A stretch of DNA of 17,461 bases from Alistipes sp. GTDB taxonomy: Bacteria > Bacteroidota > Bacteroidia > Bacteroidales > Rikenellaceae. The position numbers were made by a program, and so were the translations under genes. A model generated the notes under the pieces. It had not been told where the DNA came from and did no database searches. It saw only the letters and a list, made by a program, of their open reading frames with translations. The stretch lies in NCBI GenBank assembly GCA_031285485.1, contig JAITWC010000007.1, forward strand, positions 1-17,461, written 5' to 3'. This document shows positions 6,383 to 14,482 of the stretch, piece by piece (position 1 is the first letter of the stretch; each line of letters begins with the position of its first letter).

Positions 6383-9300
6383 TTAATGTAATCTGTCGAT
6401 GCCCTTGTTGGCGCCCCAGTAGTCGTCCCACGGAGCGGGCAGAGCGCCGGGTTCGTCAATCATCAGCTCGGTGAAGGCGCTGCCCCACATCGAGGCCTTC
6501 TCGACGTATTCGCCGAAGTTGTTGAGGAGCCCGTTGCCGTTGTCGGTGTCGAACACCTGCACCTCGCCCTGATAGATGATGTTGTTCTTCGGGTCGATGA
6601 CCAGCGCCGCCTCTCCGCGCGTCGTTACGATGATCTGCGCCGTGGCGGGCTTCTGCACGACCACTGTCCTGATGTCGTCGTACCACATCGCGGGGTGTCC
6701 GCCCGAGATGTTGCTGGTCGCGCCTCCGACGCCCTGCACGATCATCCGGTGCACCTTGCTGTTGCCGTTATTGACCTGGGCGCCGTGTCCGGCGAATCCC
6801 GGGGTGCCGCGCGCGATGACGTAACCCGCTTCACGGAGCACCGTGGAGGAGTTGTTCATCACCTCGATGGGTACGCCCAGTTCGTCGTCGATTACCATCA
6901 GCAGGCCGTCCCTGTTGTTGAGGTAGGTCTTGACCTCGGCCCAGTTGTAGTTGCGCGAGAGGCCGTAGTAGTTCACGTGCATGTAGTTGCTGTTCACCGC
7001 GAGCGACGTGGTCGGATAGGCGAAGTTGGCCCTGAGGTAGCGAATGTAGCGGCTGTTGTAGCTGCCCGCGTGGGCGTTGCCGTAACCGCCCGTCTGCGGC
7101 GCGTAGATCCACACGCCCGTCGAGGTGAGGGGCGACTGGGTGAAGGTGATCTCCTTCGACAGTTCGGTGGGCGAGGTGCCGTTCGCTTCGTACAGCCGTA
7201 TCTTCACCGTCACCGCGATGTCCATGTTGCGGTTCGGGAAGTAGATCTTCGGGAAACGCACCTTGAACTTTTCGGTTATCGCGTAGGCCGCGTCGGCTAT
7301 CACCGCGCTCGCCGCGTCGCCTTCGACGCTGGCTATCGCCGCGGCCGTGGCGGGATCGTCGCTGCCCTTGAACACCTCTATCTTGTGGTGCACCGCGCCG
7401 GTGACGCCGCTGCGGCCGTTGACCGTGTATTTCGGGACGATGCTTTCGATCCTCCACGTGAGCGAACCGTCGCTCTCGACGCCCACCGGAGCGGTGACGT
7501 CGCCGGTCTTGGGCACGGCGGGCACGTTGCTGGGCACGAGGGTCATGCCCGAGGATTGCTGCACGAGGTTGATGTACGCCCTCGCCACACCGCTGCCGTC
7601 GGGGTTCTGCCCCTTGGGAAAGATCATGATCCTCGCCCTGTGGGTCAGGCCCGAGCTGTTCTTGCCGAGGACGTCCGCCTTGAGACTGTTCGCGGCGGTC
7701 AGGTCGGCCGGGTTCGCGGGGTGGTCGGCGTCGACGGAGAACCACTGGAGCGCGCCAGTGCCGGCGACCGCTCCCGACGTGTAGCCGTGGGTGGGGTTGG
7801 CCTCTTCATAGAAGACCGCCCTCCACGCGCCGCCTCCGAGGTTCGTGTCCCACGCTTCGACGCGGTACTCCCACTCGTTCTGAACCTCGGTCGATTCGCT
7901 GCCCGTCGTGCCCGGCAGAACGGTGAACGTCGTTCTGTCGTTGTTGGGTATGGCGGCCAGAGCGCCGGCCAGACCGTCGGCCATGCCGGCGGGCGAGTTG
8001 TCGAACGTGCCGTCGAAAGTGACGGTCGCGTTGTTCGGCGAGATGGCTATCTCGGTCTTCTGCATCTGCGTGAATTGCAGCGAGCGCGAGAAGTTGATAT
8101 CCTCCACGCCGTCCTCCCTGACGAGCGACACGATGAGGAACACCGTGCGCGCTTTTGTGGTGCTGGGATTGTTGGACGTCGTTTTCAGCTGCACCGCGGC
8201 GTTGAAACCGGTGGCCCCGGCGGCCGTCATGTCGAGAATGGTGCCTCCGTTCGTCGCGGCGGGGTCGGTGAACGCCAACGGCGCGCCGTCCTCGGACAAC
8301 AGCTTGGCCCTCCACGGGCCGGAGGCTTCTATGCGGATATCGTCCGATACGATGTCCTTGAAGGGAGCGAACACCCTGCCGCCCGCGGGCGGATAGAGGT
8401 TCAGCACGTCGGGCGTGACGTCGGTCTGCACCACGTCGACGGTGATGCGCAGGCCCGCGTAACCCAGCGTGACGAAACCGGTGATCCGGTCGTCCTCGTC
8501 GAGCGTGTGTGTGCCTGTTACGGTTCCGTTCCTGTCCACAAGGTTCACCGGCGCGTCGCCGAGCTTCGCGACGGGAGAGAACACGAGTTCCCAGACGTTG
8601 CCCGTCTTCACCTTGCCGACGGTGATGCCCGTGTAGAATTCTGTCGTCGAACCGTTGACGTGGAACTCGCTGTGCTTGATTTCGAGGTCGGAAACGCTCG
8701 GAAGAGCGGTGACGGTGGTGATGGTGAACCTGTCGGGGGACAGGCCGCGCTCACGGCGTCCGCGTATCTCGCCGGTGGTGAGTTCGAGGTTGACCGTCTT
8801 GTAGGGCGACGAGAGCATGCTGTTGTTGTCCTGATCGGAGGTGCCAACTTCGTTCTCGTTCCACTGGTTGATGATGTAGTTGATGTCGGGTGCGTCGGGG
8901 TCGCGCAGCGCCTCGGTGACGCCGCTCGCGCCGCCGCCCGGCAAGACCGAGTTGACGGTCAGCACGTAGGCGTGGTTGCGGTAGAGCATCTGTCCCGATT
9001 TCTCGGGGGCGATGTTGACGCGGTAGTACTGGGTGGGGCCGCCGCCCGTCGGCGTCAGTCCGACGACGATGCAGGTGGTGAAGTCGTCGTTCTGCCCGAC
9101 GTTGGCCACGATGTTCTCGAACACGTAGAACTCGTTCTCGATCCTGTTGCCTGTGATGGTGCCGTCGTATTCGGTATAGGTGCGTATGCGCGTGGTGTTG
9201 GACGTGAAGTCCATGACGGGGTTCGCGTCCGAGCCGTCGTTCCACACCTTGGACTGGCCGTAGGCGTTGTGGACGCTCGCCCATGTCAGCTTGTAGCCCG

Positions 9301-9943
9301 CGTCGTTGTTCACCACGTCGAGACGGATCTGGTTGCGCAGCAGCGTCACCTCGGTCTTGAACTCGTTGGCCGCCTTGCTGGTGATGCCGCTCATGAGCAG
9401 CTGGTGCGAGCCGACGGAGCCGGTGGCCGTCAGGGCGCGCGCCCCGGCGATAACTTCCTGCTGCGTTTTGCCCGCCCACTGCGCTATCCACGCGGCGGGG
9501 GTCGTGCCTTCGCCCAGATATTCTACCGCGTCGTCGTTCGTGTGGCCGATGTTGGCTATGGCGAGGATGTTGTAGGCCGCCGTTACGTCGAGCTGGCTCT
9601 GCGACATGTCGATGTCGAGCGTGCCGCTCCAGCCGTCCGGGTTGACCGATGTTCCGAGGTCGTCGGGGTCGATCTCAACATAGTCCACGAACAGGCCGCT
9701 CTTGTCGGCGCCGGGTTCGAAGAACAGCAGGTAGAGGTCGCTGATGGTCTTCTCGTCGGGCGAGGCGACGGCGCGTGTGGTGGGGCTGGCCACCAGTCCT
9801 TTGTTGTTGACGTCCACCGTCAGGCGGAGCGTATTGGGGGGGATCGGCCGCAGATCGTCGCCGCCGGGGCCTCCCATCTCCTGCGAGCAGGAGCCGAGCA
9901 GCATCGCGGAGATTCCGGTTAATGCCAATAACAACTTTTTCAT
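6383..9943 (-). CDS. Giant type V pilus tip subunit 1 (DUF4906-like, BACON-like repeats), lipoprotein
   Basis: This 1186-aa predicted lipoprotein has signal peptide MKKLLLALTGISAMLLGSC with lipobox Cys19, and a maturation-type TTRA site at R57. The N-terminal lobe shows ISDLYLLFFEPGAD, DDFTTCIVVGL and TQYYRVNI, followed by YRNHAYVLTVNSV. This set of motifs is shared with the other giant and, in weaker form, with the smaller pilins. The middle contains beta-rich modules with BACON-like starts SGPWRAKL (about 541) and SLTWRIES (about 828). The C-terminal domain carries AALVIDPKNNIIYQGEVQ (about 1110) and ends with LPAPWDDYWGANKGIDRLH. It starts 35 bp after the minor pilin gene, so it is almost certainly cotranscribed with it. 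By comparison with FimC-E and Mfa3-5 of Porphyromonas gingivalis, a tip position is expected. Its binding partner cannot be read from sequence. The long open frame on the opposite strand (6695-9922) is a composition effect. Confidence 0.87.
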   Translation of the reverse strand: MKKLLLALTGISAMLLGSCSQEMGGPGGDDLRPIPPNTLRLTVDVNNKGLVASPTTRAVASPDEKTISDLYLLFFEPGADKSGLFVDYVEIDPDDLGTSVNPDGWSGTLDIDMSQSQLDVTAAYNILAIANIGHTNDDAVEYLGEGTTPAAWIAQWAGKTQQEVIAGARALTATGSVGSHQLLMSGITSKAANEFKTEVTLLRNQIRLDVVNNDAGYKLTWASVHNAYGQSKVWNDGSDANPVMDFTSNTTRIRTYTEYDGTITGNRIENEFYVFENIVANVGQNDDFTTCIVVGLTPTGGGPTQYYRVNIAPEKSGQMLYRNHAYVLTVNSVLPGGGASGVTEALRDPDAPDINYIINQWNENEVGTSDQDNNSMLSSPYKTVNLELTTGEIRGRRERGLSPDRFTITTVTALPSVSDLEIKHSEFHVNGSTTEFYTGITVGKVKTGNVWELVFSPVAKLGDAPVNLVDRNGTVTGTHTLDEDDRITGFVTLGYAGLRITVDVVQTDVTPDVLNLYPPAGGRVFAPFKDIVSDDIRIEASGPWRAKLLSEDGAPLAFTDPAATNGGTILDMTAAGATGFNAAVQLKTTSNNPSTTKARTVFLIVSLVREDGVEDINFSRSLQFTQMQKTEIAISPNNATVTFDGTFDNSPAGMADGLAGALAAIPNNDRTTFTVLPGTTGSESTEVQNEWEYRVEAWDTNLGGGAWRAVFYEEANPTHGYTSGAVAGTGALQWFSVDADHPANPADLTAANSLKADVLGKNSSGLTHRARIMIFPKGQNPDGSGVARAYINLVQQSSGMTLVPSNVPAVPKTGDVTAPVGVESDGSLTWRIESIVPKYTVNGRSGVTGAVHHKIEVFKGSDDPATAAAIASVEGDAASAVIADAAYAITEKFKVRFPKIYFPNRNMDIAVTVKIRLYEANGTSPTELSKEITFTQSPLTSTGVWIYAPQTGGYGNAHAGSYNSRYIRYLRANFAYPTTSLAVNSNYMHVNYYGLSRNYNWAEVKTYLNNRDGLLMVIDDELGVPIEVMNNSSTVLREAGYVIARGTPGFAGHGAQVNNGNSKVHRMIVQGVGGATSNISGGHPAMWYDDIRTVVVQKPATAQIIVTTRGEAALVIDPKNNIIYQGEVQVFDTDNGNGLLNNFGEYVEKASMWGSAFTELMIDEPGALPAPWDDYWGANKGIDRLH

Positions 9944-9978
9944 GATATCTTCGTGCTTTAATTATTAACTTCCAAGAG

Positions 9979-11670
9979 TTAGTTCCACGTACCCCAGTCG
10001 GGATCCTTTACGGGGTCGTTGATCCAGTCCTCTGGCGAGGAGTTGCCCTGCCTTACGTCGATGTTGTACTTTATCTCGCCGGAGCTGATCGTGAACGTCG
10101 AGACGGAGGGGTTCGCCGTCCTGGCCGCGTAGTCTTGCAGCGAGACGAAGATCAGCCTGCCCTTGGTACCGCCCGGCGTTGTGGAGGCGCCGCCCTTGAC
10201 GAGGTAGATCTCGTAGTACGCGTTGGCGATCCGCTTGATGACCTCCTCGCCGGCGATCAGTCCGCCGTTCGCAATTGTCGGTACGTTCAGGAAAGTGTGC
10301 GACTCAACCTCGTCGTGTCCCGTCTCGTTGCCCGGGCCGGAGAGGGCGAGGGCGTATTCATCGAAGCCCACGTTGGTGCTGAACTCGATCACGTCTTCCG
10401 ACTGCGCGTTGCGGTAGAGGTAGGCGGCCTTCGTCCTGCCTTCGTCTCCGAGCGTTTCGTTGTTGCGGCTCTTGCCGACCGACAGCCAGAAGGAGCCCCA
10501 CGTGGTGATGTCGCCCTCGTTCCATTCGTTCCACTGGATGACGTCGTACTCTATGTTCATCGGTTCGGCGTCCTTCGCGATATCCGGGGTGTCGAAACCC
10601 TTGCCGTTCACTTTGGTTATCACGAACTGGAACTTGGTGTTGCGGATGATGGGCACCATGTCGTTGCTGAAGCCGTTCAGGTTGCGGTCGCGGAAGGCGA
10701 GCGGATAGTATGTCGCCACCTCGTCGCCGCTGTTCGGTGCTGCGGGGGTCGGGTCGAATGTACCGCCGACCACCACTTTGGTGTATTTCTTCGCTGCGGT
10801 TGCCGGGGTGTCGTCCTTGTTGTTCTCGTAGAAGAATAGCTGGTCTTCGATGACGTACAGGTTTTCGGCCATCTCCGGATAGTCCGTGCCTCTCGACTTG
10901 ATTTCAGTTGCCTCTACGGTCTCCGAAGTGGCGGCCGCGGCCGGCACTTCGGGCGCGATCAGCGAGTATTCCACCTGCGGGGCGTCGTTCTGTGCGGCAC
11001 CGGGCAAACTCTCGTCATCGAAAGCGATATTGCTCCTGGTGTAGGCCAGGAAGCCCTCGGTGGAGGCGTACCGGATGCTTCCGTGCGCCAGCTTGAAGTT
11101 CGCGGTGTTCTCGAATTTGATCTCGGCGGCGGCCACCGCGCGGAGCACCTTCACGGTGCCGAGGGCGTTGTTCCTTGCCGCCACGATGGTTGCGTTGTGT
11201 CGGTATCCCCACATGGGCAGGCCGGTGCCGGCGGAGTTGAGGTTCACGTCGCCGGTCAGCACGAGGTCTTCCTTGATGTCGGCGAACGTGGATGTTCCGG
11301 CCGTCTTGCCGGCGACGGCGCTTGCCACGGCGTCCCGCGCGTTGATGGCGAAGTAGATGTCCAGATTGGTGCCGCCCTCGATGATCGCGCTCCACAGGCT
11401 CTGACTGGGGTTTTTCTCCCACGCGTGGGTGTGGCGCATGAACTTTGCGTTGTCGTGGTTGCCGCCGGAGTTGTCGAACACGAGCATGTCCACGGTCTTG
11501 AGGGCGTCGTCGGCGAGCAGGTCGCCCGGGGCGCGCGTCGACTTGGCGCCGCCGAGCGCCGAACCGGTCATGATCCGAATCTCGACTTCCCTGTCGTTGC
11601 CCAACGGCACCTCTTTCTGGCATGCCGCCATCAGCGCCAGTGCCGGAATAAGGAGAAATAATCTTTTCAT
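9979..11670 (-). CDS. Minor pilin of a type V pilus (Mfa1/FimA-like fold), lipoprotein
   Basis: This 563-aa predicted lipoprotein begins MKRLFLLIPALALMAACQKE with lipobox Cys17, and has STRA with the Arg at 46 as the likely maturation cut. The N-terminal lobe has the pilin pattern LKTVDMLVFDNSG, then LDIYFAINA, as in FimA/Mfa1 proteins where a short-lived strand precedes the first long loop. The second lobe contains MVPIIRNTKFQFVITKVNGKG, matching the RNxxYxLxI motif of the neighbouring subunits. The C-terminus (TFTISSGEIKYNIDVRQGN) is a strand that could serve as donor or cap. It is longer than FimA and similar in length to Mfa1. It is placed right after the anchor gene (34-bp gap) and before the first giant tip gene, so a minor or tip-adapter role is likelier than bulk pilin, which the separate 480-aa gene seems to supply. 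Confidence 0.82.
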   Translation of the reverse strand: MKRLFLLIPALALMAACQKEVPLGNDREVEIRIMTGSALGGAKSTRAPGDLLADDALKTVDMLVFDNSGGNHDNAKFMRHTHAWEKNPSQSLWSAIIEGGTNLDIYFAINARDAVASAVAGKTAGTSTFADIKEDLVLTGDVNLNSAGTGLPMWGYRHNATIVAARNNALGTVKVLRAVAAAEIKFENTANFKLAHGSIRYASTEGFLAYTRSNIAFDDESLPGAAQNDAPQVEYSLIAPEVPAAAATSETVEATEIKSRGTDYPEMAENLYVIEDQLFFYENNKDDTPATAAKKYTKVVVGGTFDPTPAAPNSGDEVATYYPLAFRDRNLNGFSNDMVPIIRNTKFQFVITKVNGKGFDTPDIAKDAEPMNIEYDVIQWNEWNEGDITTWGSFWLSVGKSRNNETLGDEGRTKAAYLYRNAQSEDVIEFSTNVGFDEYALALSGPGNETGHDEVESHTFLNVPTIANGGLIAGEEVIKRIANAYYEIYLVKGGASTTPGGTKGRLIFVSLQDYAARTANPSVSTFTISSGEIKYNIDVRQGNSSPEDWINDPVKDPDWGTWN

Positions 11671-11704
11671 ATCGTTACAGTGTTTTTATTATATGCGTGT
11701 GTGG

Positions 11705-12754
11705 TTACAGATCCTGTCCGTTCCCGTTGCCAACGATCCTGAGAACCCATCCGTTGATTGTGACGTAGAACTGCGTTCCGGTCGGGTCCGGCTCGAAGAT
11801 CGTTTCGGGCAGGTCGAAGTCGAACTGTATGTAGTCGCCCGAATGCAGGGCGGTGAAGTGTTGTGCCGTGTTGTCGGCCGTGATGGTGAGCGTCGCTATC
11901 TCGTTGTCGAGGCCGTCCTGCTGCACGAAAACGTGCGCGGTGAGCGACGGCGTGTTGGCCGCCGAGGGCAGTACGCCCACCATTCCGGAGGCGAACACTA
12001 TGTCGTCGGTCTGGCTCGTGGCGTCATGTGCGTTCAGGTTGGCGCGCACACGGGAGGCGGAGCCTGAACCCACGCGGCCTGTGCGTCCGAGGTCGGGGTC
12101 GCCGAGGGCCATTTGGGTCATGCCGCCTTCGATGACGACGTAGGGTTGTCCGACGGATCCGCCGTCCGCTTCAAGCACCGCGAGCCGGCCGTGCGGGTCG
12201 TGGATGTTGACGGCGATGCGGCCTGGAGCCGGCGTCATTATAACGTCATGGCGTGACGCCTCGTCCGTCATCTCTTCCTGCGTGACGGTGAGGGTTCCCA
12301 TGTATCTTTCGTGGTGATGGGGCGCGTGGAATCCCGCCGCGGTGTGGGGGGTGTGCGCCATGTAGTGCGACTGGTAGTCGGAACCCGCCGCGTATTCGGG
12401 ATGCTGGTATGCGTGGTGGACGGTGAGCGGCGTGTCGGTGCCTGTTTCGGTTTCGTCCGGCCTGACGGCCCACGCGACGAGCTTCAGGTTGCCGCCGAGC
12501 ATTTCGTCCGTCTTGCGTATGTCGTAGTATTTCCCGCCGGAGACGGCCGCGTAGGGGATCGTCCGGGAGTATACCATTTTGTCCTCGTTGAAGATGTACA
12601 GCAGTACATCGTTGCGCACTCTTGAGTCGTAATCCCCCGCGAGGAACTGGTCTTCCATCTTGAAGCTTACGCGCATCGTGGGGCACCAGGCGTCCTCCTT
12701 GAGGCAGCTGCTCAGCGACAGTGCGGCAATTACGAATGGGATTAATCGTTTCAA
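11705..12754 (-). CDS. FimB/Mfa2 family pilus anchor lipoprotein
   Basis: This 349-aa lipoprotein begins MKRLIPFVIAALSLSSCLKE with lipobox Cys17, then DAWCP, a typical start of the FimB/Mfa2 family. The N-lobe pattern RNDVLLYIFNEDKMVYSR matches the pilin fold. Unlike its four pilin-like neighbours it has no Thr-Arg-Ala/Gly site after the lipobox. That fits the known role of Mfa2/FimB, which stays lipidated, anchors the fibre to the outer membrane and limits its length. Residues 113-148 hold ten histidines (HHAYQHPEY through HAPHHHERY), an unusual insert between N-lobe strands that could bind metal. The C-terminal part (GDYIQFDFDLPETIF, then FYVTINGWVLRIVGN) is a strand-rich second lobe. The length matches Mfa2 (about 320 aa). 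It follows the major pilin after a 224-bp structured spacer and precedes the minor pilin by 34 bp. Confidence 0.87.
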   Translation of the reverse strand: MKRLIPFVIAALSLSSCLKEDAWCPTMRVSFKMEDQFLAGDYDSRVRNDVLLYIFNEDKMVYSRTIPYAAVSGGKYYDIRKTDEMLGGNLKLVAWAVRPDETETGTDTPLTVHHAYQHPEYAAGSDYQSHYMAHTPHTAAGFHAPHHHERYMGTLTVTQEEMTDEASRHDVIMTPAPGRIAVNIHDPHGRLAVLEADGGSVGQPYVVIEGGMTQMALGDPDLGRTGRVGSGSASRVRANLNAHDATSQTDDIVFASGMVGVLPSAANTPSLTAHVFVQQDGLDNEIATLTITADNTAQHFTALHSGDYIQFDFDLPETIFEPDPTGTQFYVTINGWVLRIVGNGNGQDL

Positions 12755-12813
12755 GGCTTTGATTTTTTTAATAGTGTGTTGTGTGTGTGTCGTGCTTCGT
12801 TTGTTAACAAATC

Positions 12814-12874
12814 CCGCGGGGGAGGTGTCGGATGGAGGAGGGGCTCCATTTTATGGTTCCGATCCTCCCCGCGG
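12814..12874 (-). other. Large folded element in the leader of the anchor gene
   Basis: Outer arms CCGCGGGGGAGG (12814-12825) and CCTCCCCGCGG (12864-12874) pair over 11 bp with one bulged base. Inside them TCGGA (12828-12832) pairs with TCCGA (12858-12862), or ATGGAG (12832-12837) pairs with CTCCAT (12844-12849). A 12-bp perfect palindrome, TTTGTTAACAAA (12800-12811), follows on the minus strand, then a CA-rich tract to the anchor start codon. No T-run terminates it. It may act as an RNA processing or attenuation element between pilin and anchor. Confidence 0.6.
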
Positions 12875-12922
12875 TAATTTGTCCTGTTTCAATACATCGT
12901 CATAACCGGTTCGTCAAGGCTC

Positions 12923-12955
12923 CGGGCGGTTGCCCCATTTGAGGCAACCCGCCCG
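12923..12955 (-). other. Strong hairpin just after the major pilin gene
   Basis: CGGGCGGTTGCC (12923-12934) pairs with GGCAACCCGCCCG (12943-12955) over 12 bp with one bulged C and an 8-nt loop. It lies 23 bp past the pilin stop codon. The minus strand continues GAGCCTTGACG rather than a T-run, so it looks more like a 3'-end stabiliser or partial terminator than a complete stop. It would help make pilin message more abundant than that of the genes behind it. Confidence 0.65.
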
Positions 12956-12978
12956 CGTCCCTTAACTCACGCTGTCGA

Positions 12979-14421
12979 TTAAAGCTCAGTGTTGCCGACG
13001 GGCTTGCCGTCCCACGGGTTGATGCTGATGATAAAGTCGGTGGGAGTTGCGCCCGGTTCGTCGATGATCGGATCTTCGTTCTCGGCTTCCCACGGAGTGG
13101 TGTGGCCGGGAGAGGTGATCTTAGAGATGAGGGTCGTGTAGATCGAGTTACGAATGATGTGGTATGCTTCGCCGTTTTCCGGGCGGATGTCCACCCTCCA
13201 GAAACGGGTTGCGGCGGACAGACCGGTGATGGAGATTCTACCGCCGATGATGAGCGAGATTACCTGGTCGGCGTTATAACCCCTGTAACCGGTCGAGTTG
13301 TTGGTCACCTGGCCCGGTTTGCTTTCGTAAGCGTACACCGCAGTGGTGAGGCTTGTGAGCCAGCCCGAGTAGGGAGCCCAAGCAGTGAGGTTCCCGGGAG
13401 TTACATCTTCAGGCTCCGTTAAGTCCATCATATTGTCGGCGTTACTAATCAGGCGAGCACCCATAAGGGTTTCGGTCGCACCGTTGGTAGCGGTGATCTG
13501 AGCCTGCCATCCACCCGTAGCATAAGGATAGGTGAACGCACCTGCATCCCAGTTGCTCCACGGGTTGGTGTAGTTGAACGGAGTAGCCAGCAGGTAGGCG
13601 TGGCCCGGATTGTAGTTGTAGGGGCTTGCGGTGTACTGGAAACCTGCCGCCGACTTGGGAAGACCGTTAAGAACGGCGAAGCCCGTCAATGCGAAATCGA
13701 AGCCGGGCATCGTGCCGCCCGCTGCCGGAACGCTGGCAAAAGCTCCATCGGCAGCATCGGGGAAGATCTCTTCCCATTCCGCCGGGGTCAGTTCGGCGGT
13801 TACGGTATCGTCTTCTTCGGGAGGGGCGATCTTAACCACGTTACGGTCGATGTTGACTGCCACCTCGGCATCGTTGACGATGGTGAGATTGAGGGTCTTT
13901 CCGGCCATCACGAAACCGTCGTCGGTCGTGACCGCGGGGGTTTCAGCACCGAAGATCGCGCCGTTGTTGGTTTTGGTGAACGTCTTTGCGGCGGGCGAGA
14001 GTGCGGCCATGACCTGCTGCATCGTACTGGTGGCCATTTCGCCGAGGTTGGCGTTGGCGACTACCAGAACGTCTACCGGCACGCCGGTGGGAACATTGAA
14101 GGAAACGGTCGAACTACCGTCATTGGTGGGAACGAAGTTGTAATCGCCGCTGGGGACATTAACGTAAGTCACCGTACCCTCCTGTGTGGGACGGGCTGCT
14201 CCACCTGCGTTGAAAACGTAGATTTCGAGCGAATTGACAGCACTTTCCGCCGCTGTACTGGCAATCGGAGCTCTTGTAGCGCCTGCCGCTTCGTTCTGAA
14301 GCTTGATGGTCAGAAGGCTTATGCCTTCGGCCTCAGTGCCGTTGCCGGGGCCTTCCTTGGCACAGCTCGCCATTCCGAACGTGAGGGCGGCTGCCGCCGC
14401 AAACATAAATAGTTTTTTCAT
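12979..14421 (-). CDS. Major pilin of a type V pilus (Mfa1/FimA family fimbrillin), lipoprotein
   Basis: This 480-aa prepilin has signal peptide MKKLFMFAAAAALTFGMASC with lipobox Cys20, and a GATRAP site with Arg50. Known pilins of this class are lipidated, moved to the surface and cut after such an Arg, which frees a groove for strand exchange. The N-lobe has ISLLTIKLQNEAAG before the cut and VNSLEIYVFNAGG after it, then VDVLVVANAN. The C-lobe carries RFWRVDIRPENGEAYHIIRN and SIYTTLISKI, and the protein ends TDFIISINPWDGKPVGNTEL, a typical donor-strand type tail. Its position directly before the anchor gene, its A-rich AT leader, the strong hairpin after its stop and its less GC-biased codons all suggest high expression, so it is the best candidate for the shaft protein. 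It might be assigned to the FimA rather than the Mfa1 subgroup; the sequence alone does not settle this. Confidence 0.87.
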   Translation of the reverse strand: MKKLFMFAAAAALTFGMASCAKEGPGNGTEAEGISLLTIKLQNEAAGATRAPIASTAAESAVNSLEIYVFNAGGAARPTQEGTVTYVNVPSGDYNFVPTNDGSSTVSFNVPTGVPVDVLVVANANLGEMATSTMQQVMAALSPAAKTFTKTNNGAIFGAETPAVTTDDGFVMAGKTLNLTIVNDAEVAVNIDRNVVKIAPPEEDDTVTAELTPAEWEEIFPDAADGAFASVPAAGGTMPGFDFALTGFAVLNGLPKSAAGFQYTASPYNYNPGHAYLLATPFNYTNPWSNWDAGAFTYPYATGGWQAQITATNGATETLMGARLISNADNMMDLTEPEDVTPGNLTAWAPYSGWLTSLTTAVYAYESKPGQVTNNSTGYRGYNADQVISLIIGGRISITGLSAATRFWRVDIRPENGEAYHIIRNSIYTTLISKITSPGHTTPWEAENEDPIIDEPGATPTDFIISINPWDGKPVGNTEL

Positions 14422-14482
14422 GATAATAAAATTTGATTAATAAAAGTGTTGTTATGTTATGTATTGTTATAGTTGGTCGCGT

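Noticed and set aside
6695..9922. 1075-codon open frame on the plus strand
   Set aside because: It mirrors the 1186-aa tip gene. Its translation is Val/Arg/Gly/His-rich with no signal peptide or domain, which is expected opposite a GC-rich gene with few stop codons in that frame.
12775..12791. GT/CA dinucleotide run before the anchor gene as a phase-variation tract
   Set aside because: The run is short and interrupted (GTGTGTTGTGTGTGTGT), so slippage is likely to be rare; it is not reported as a switch.
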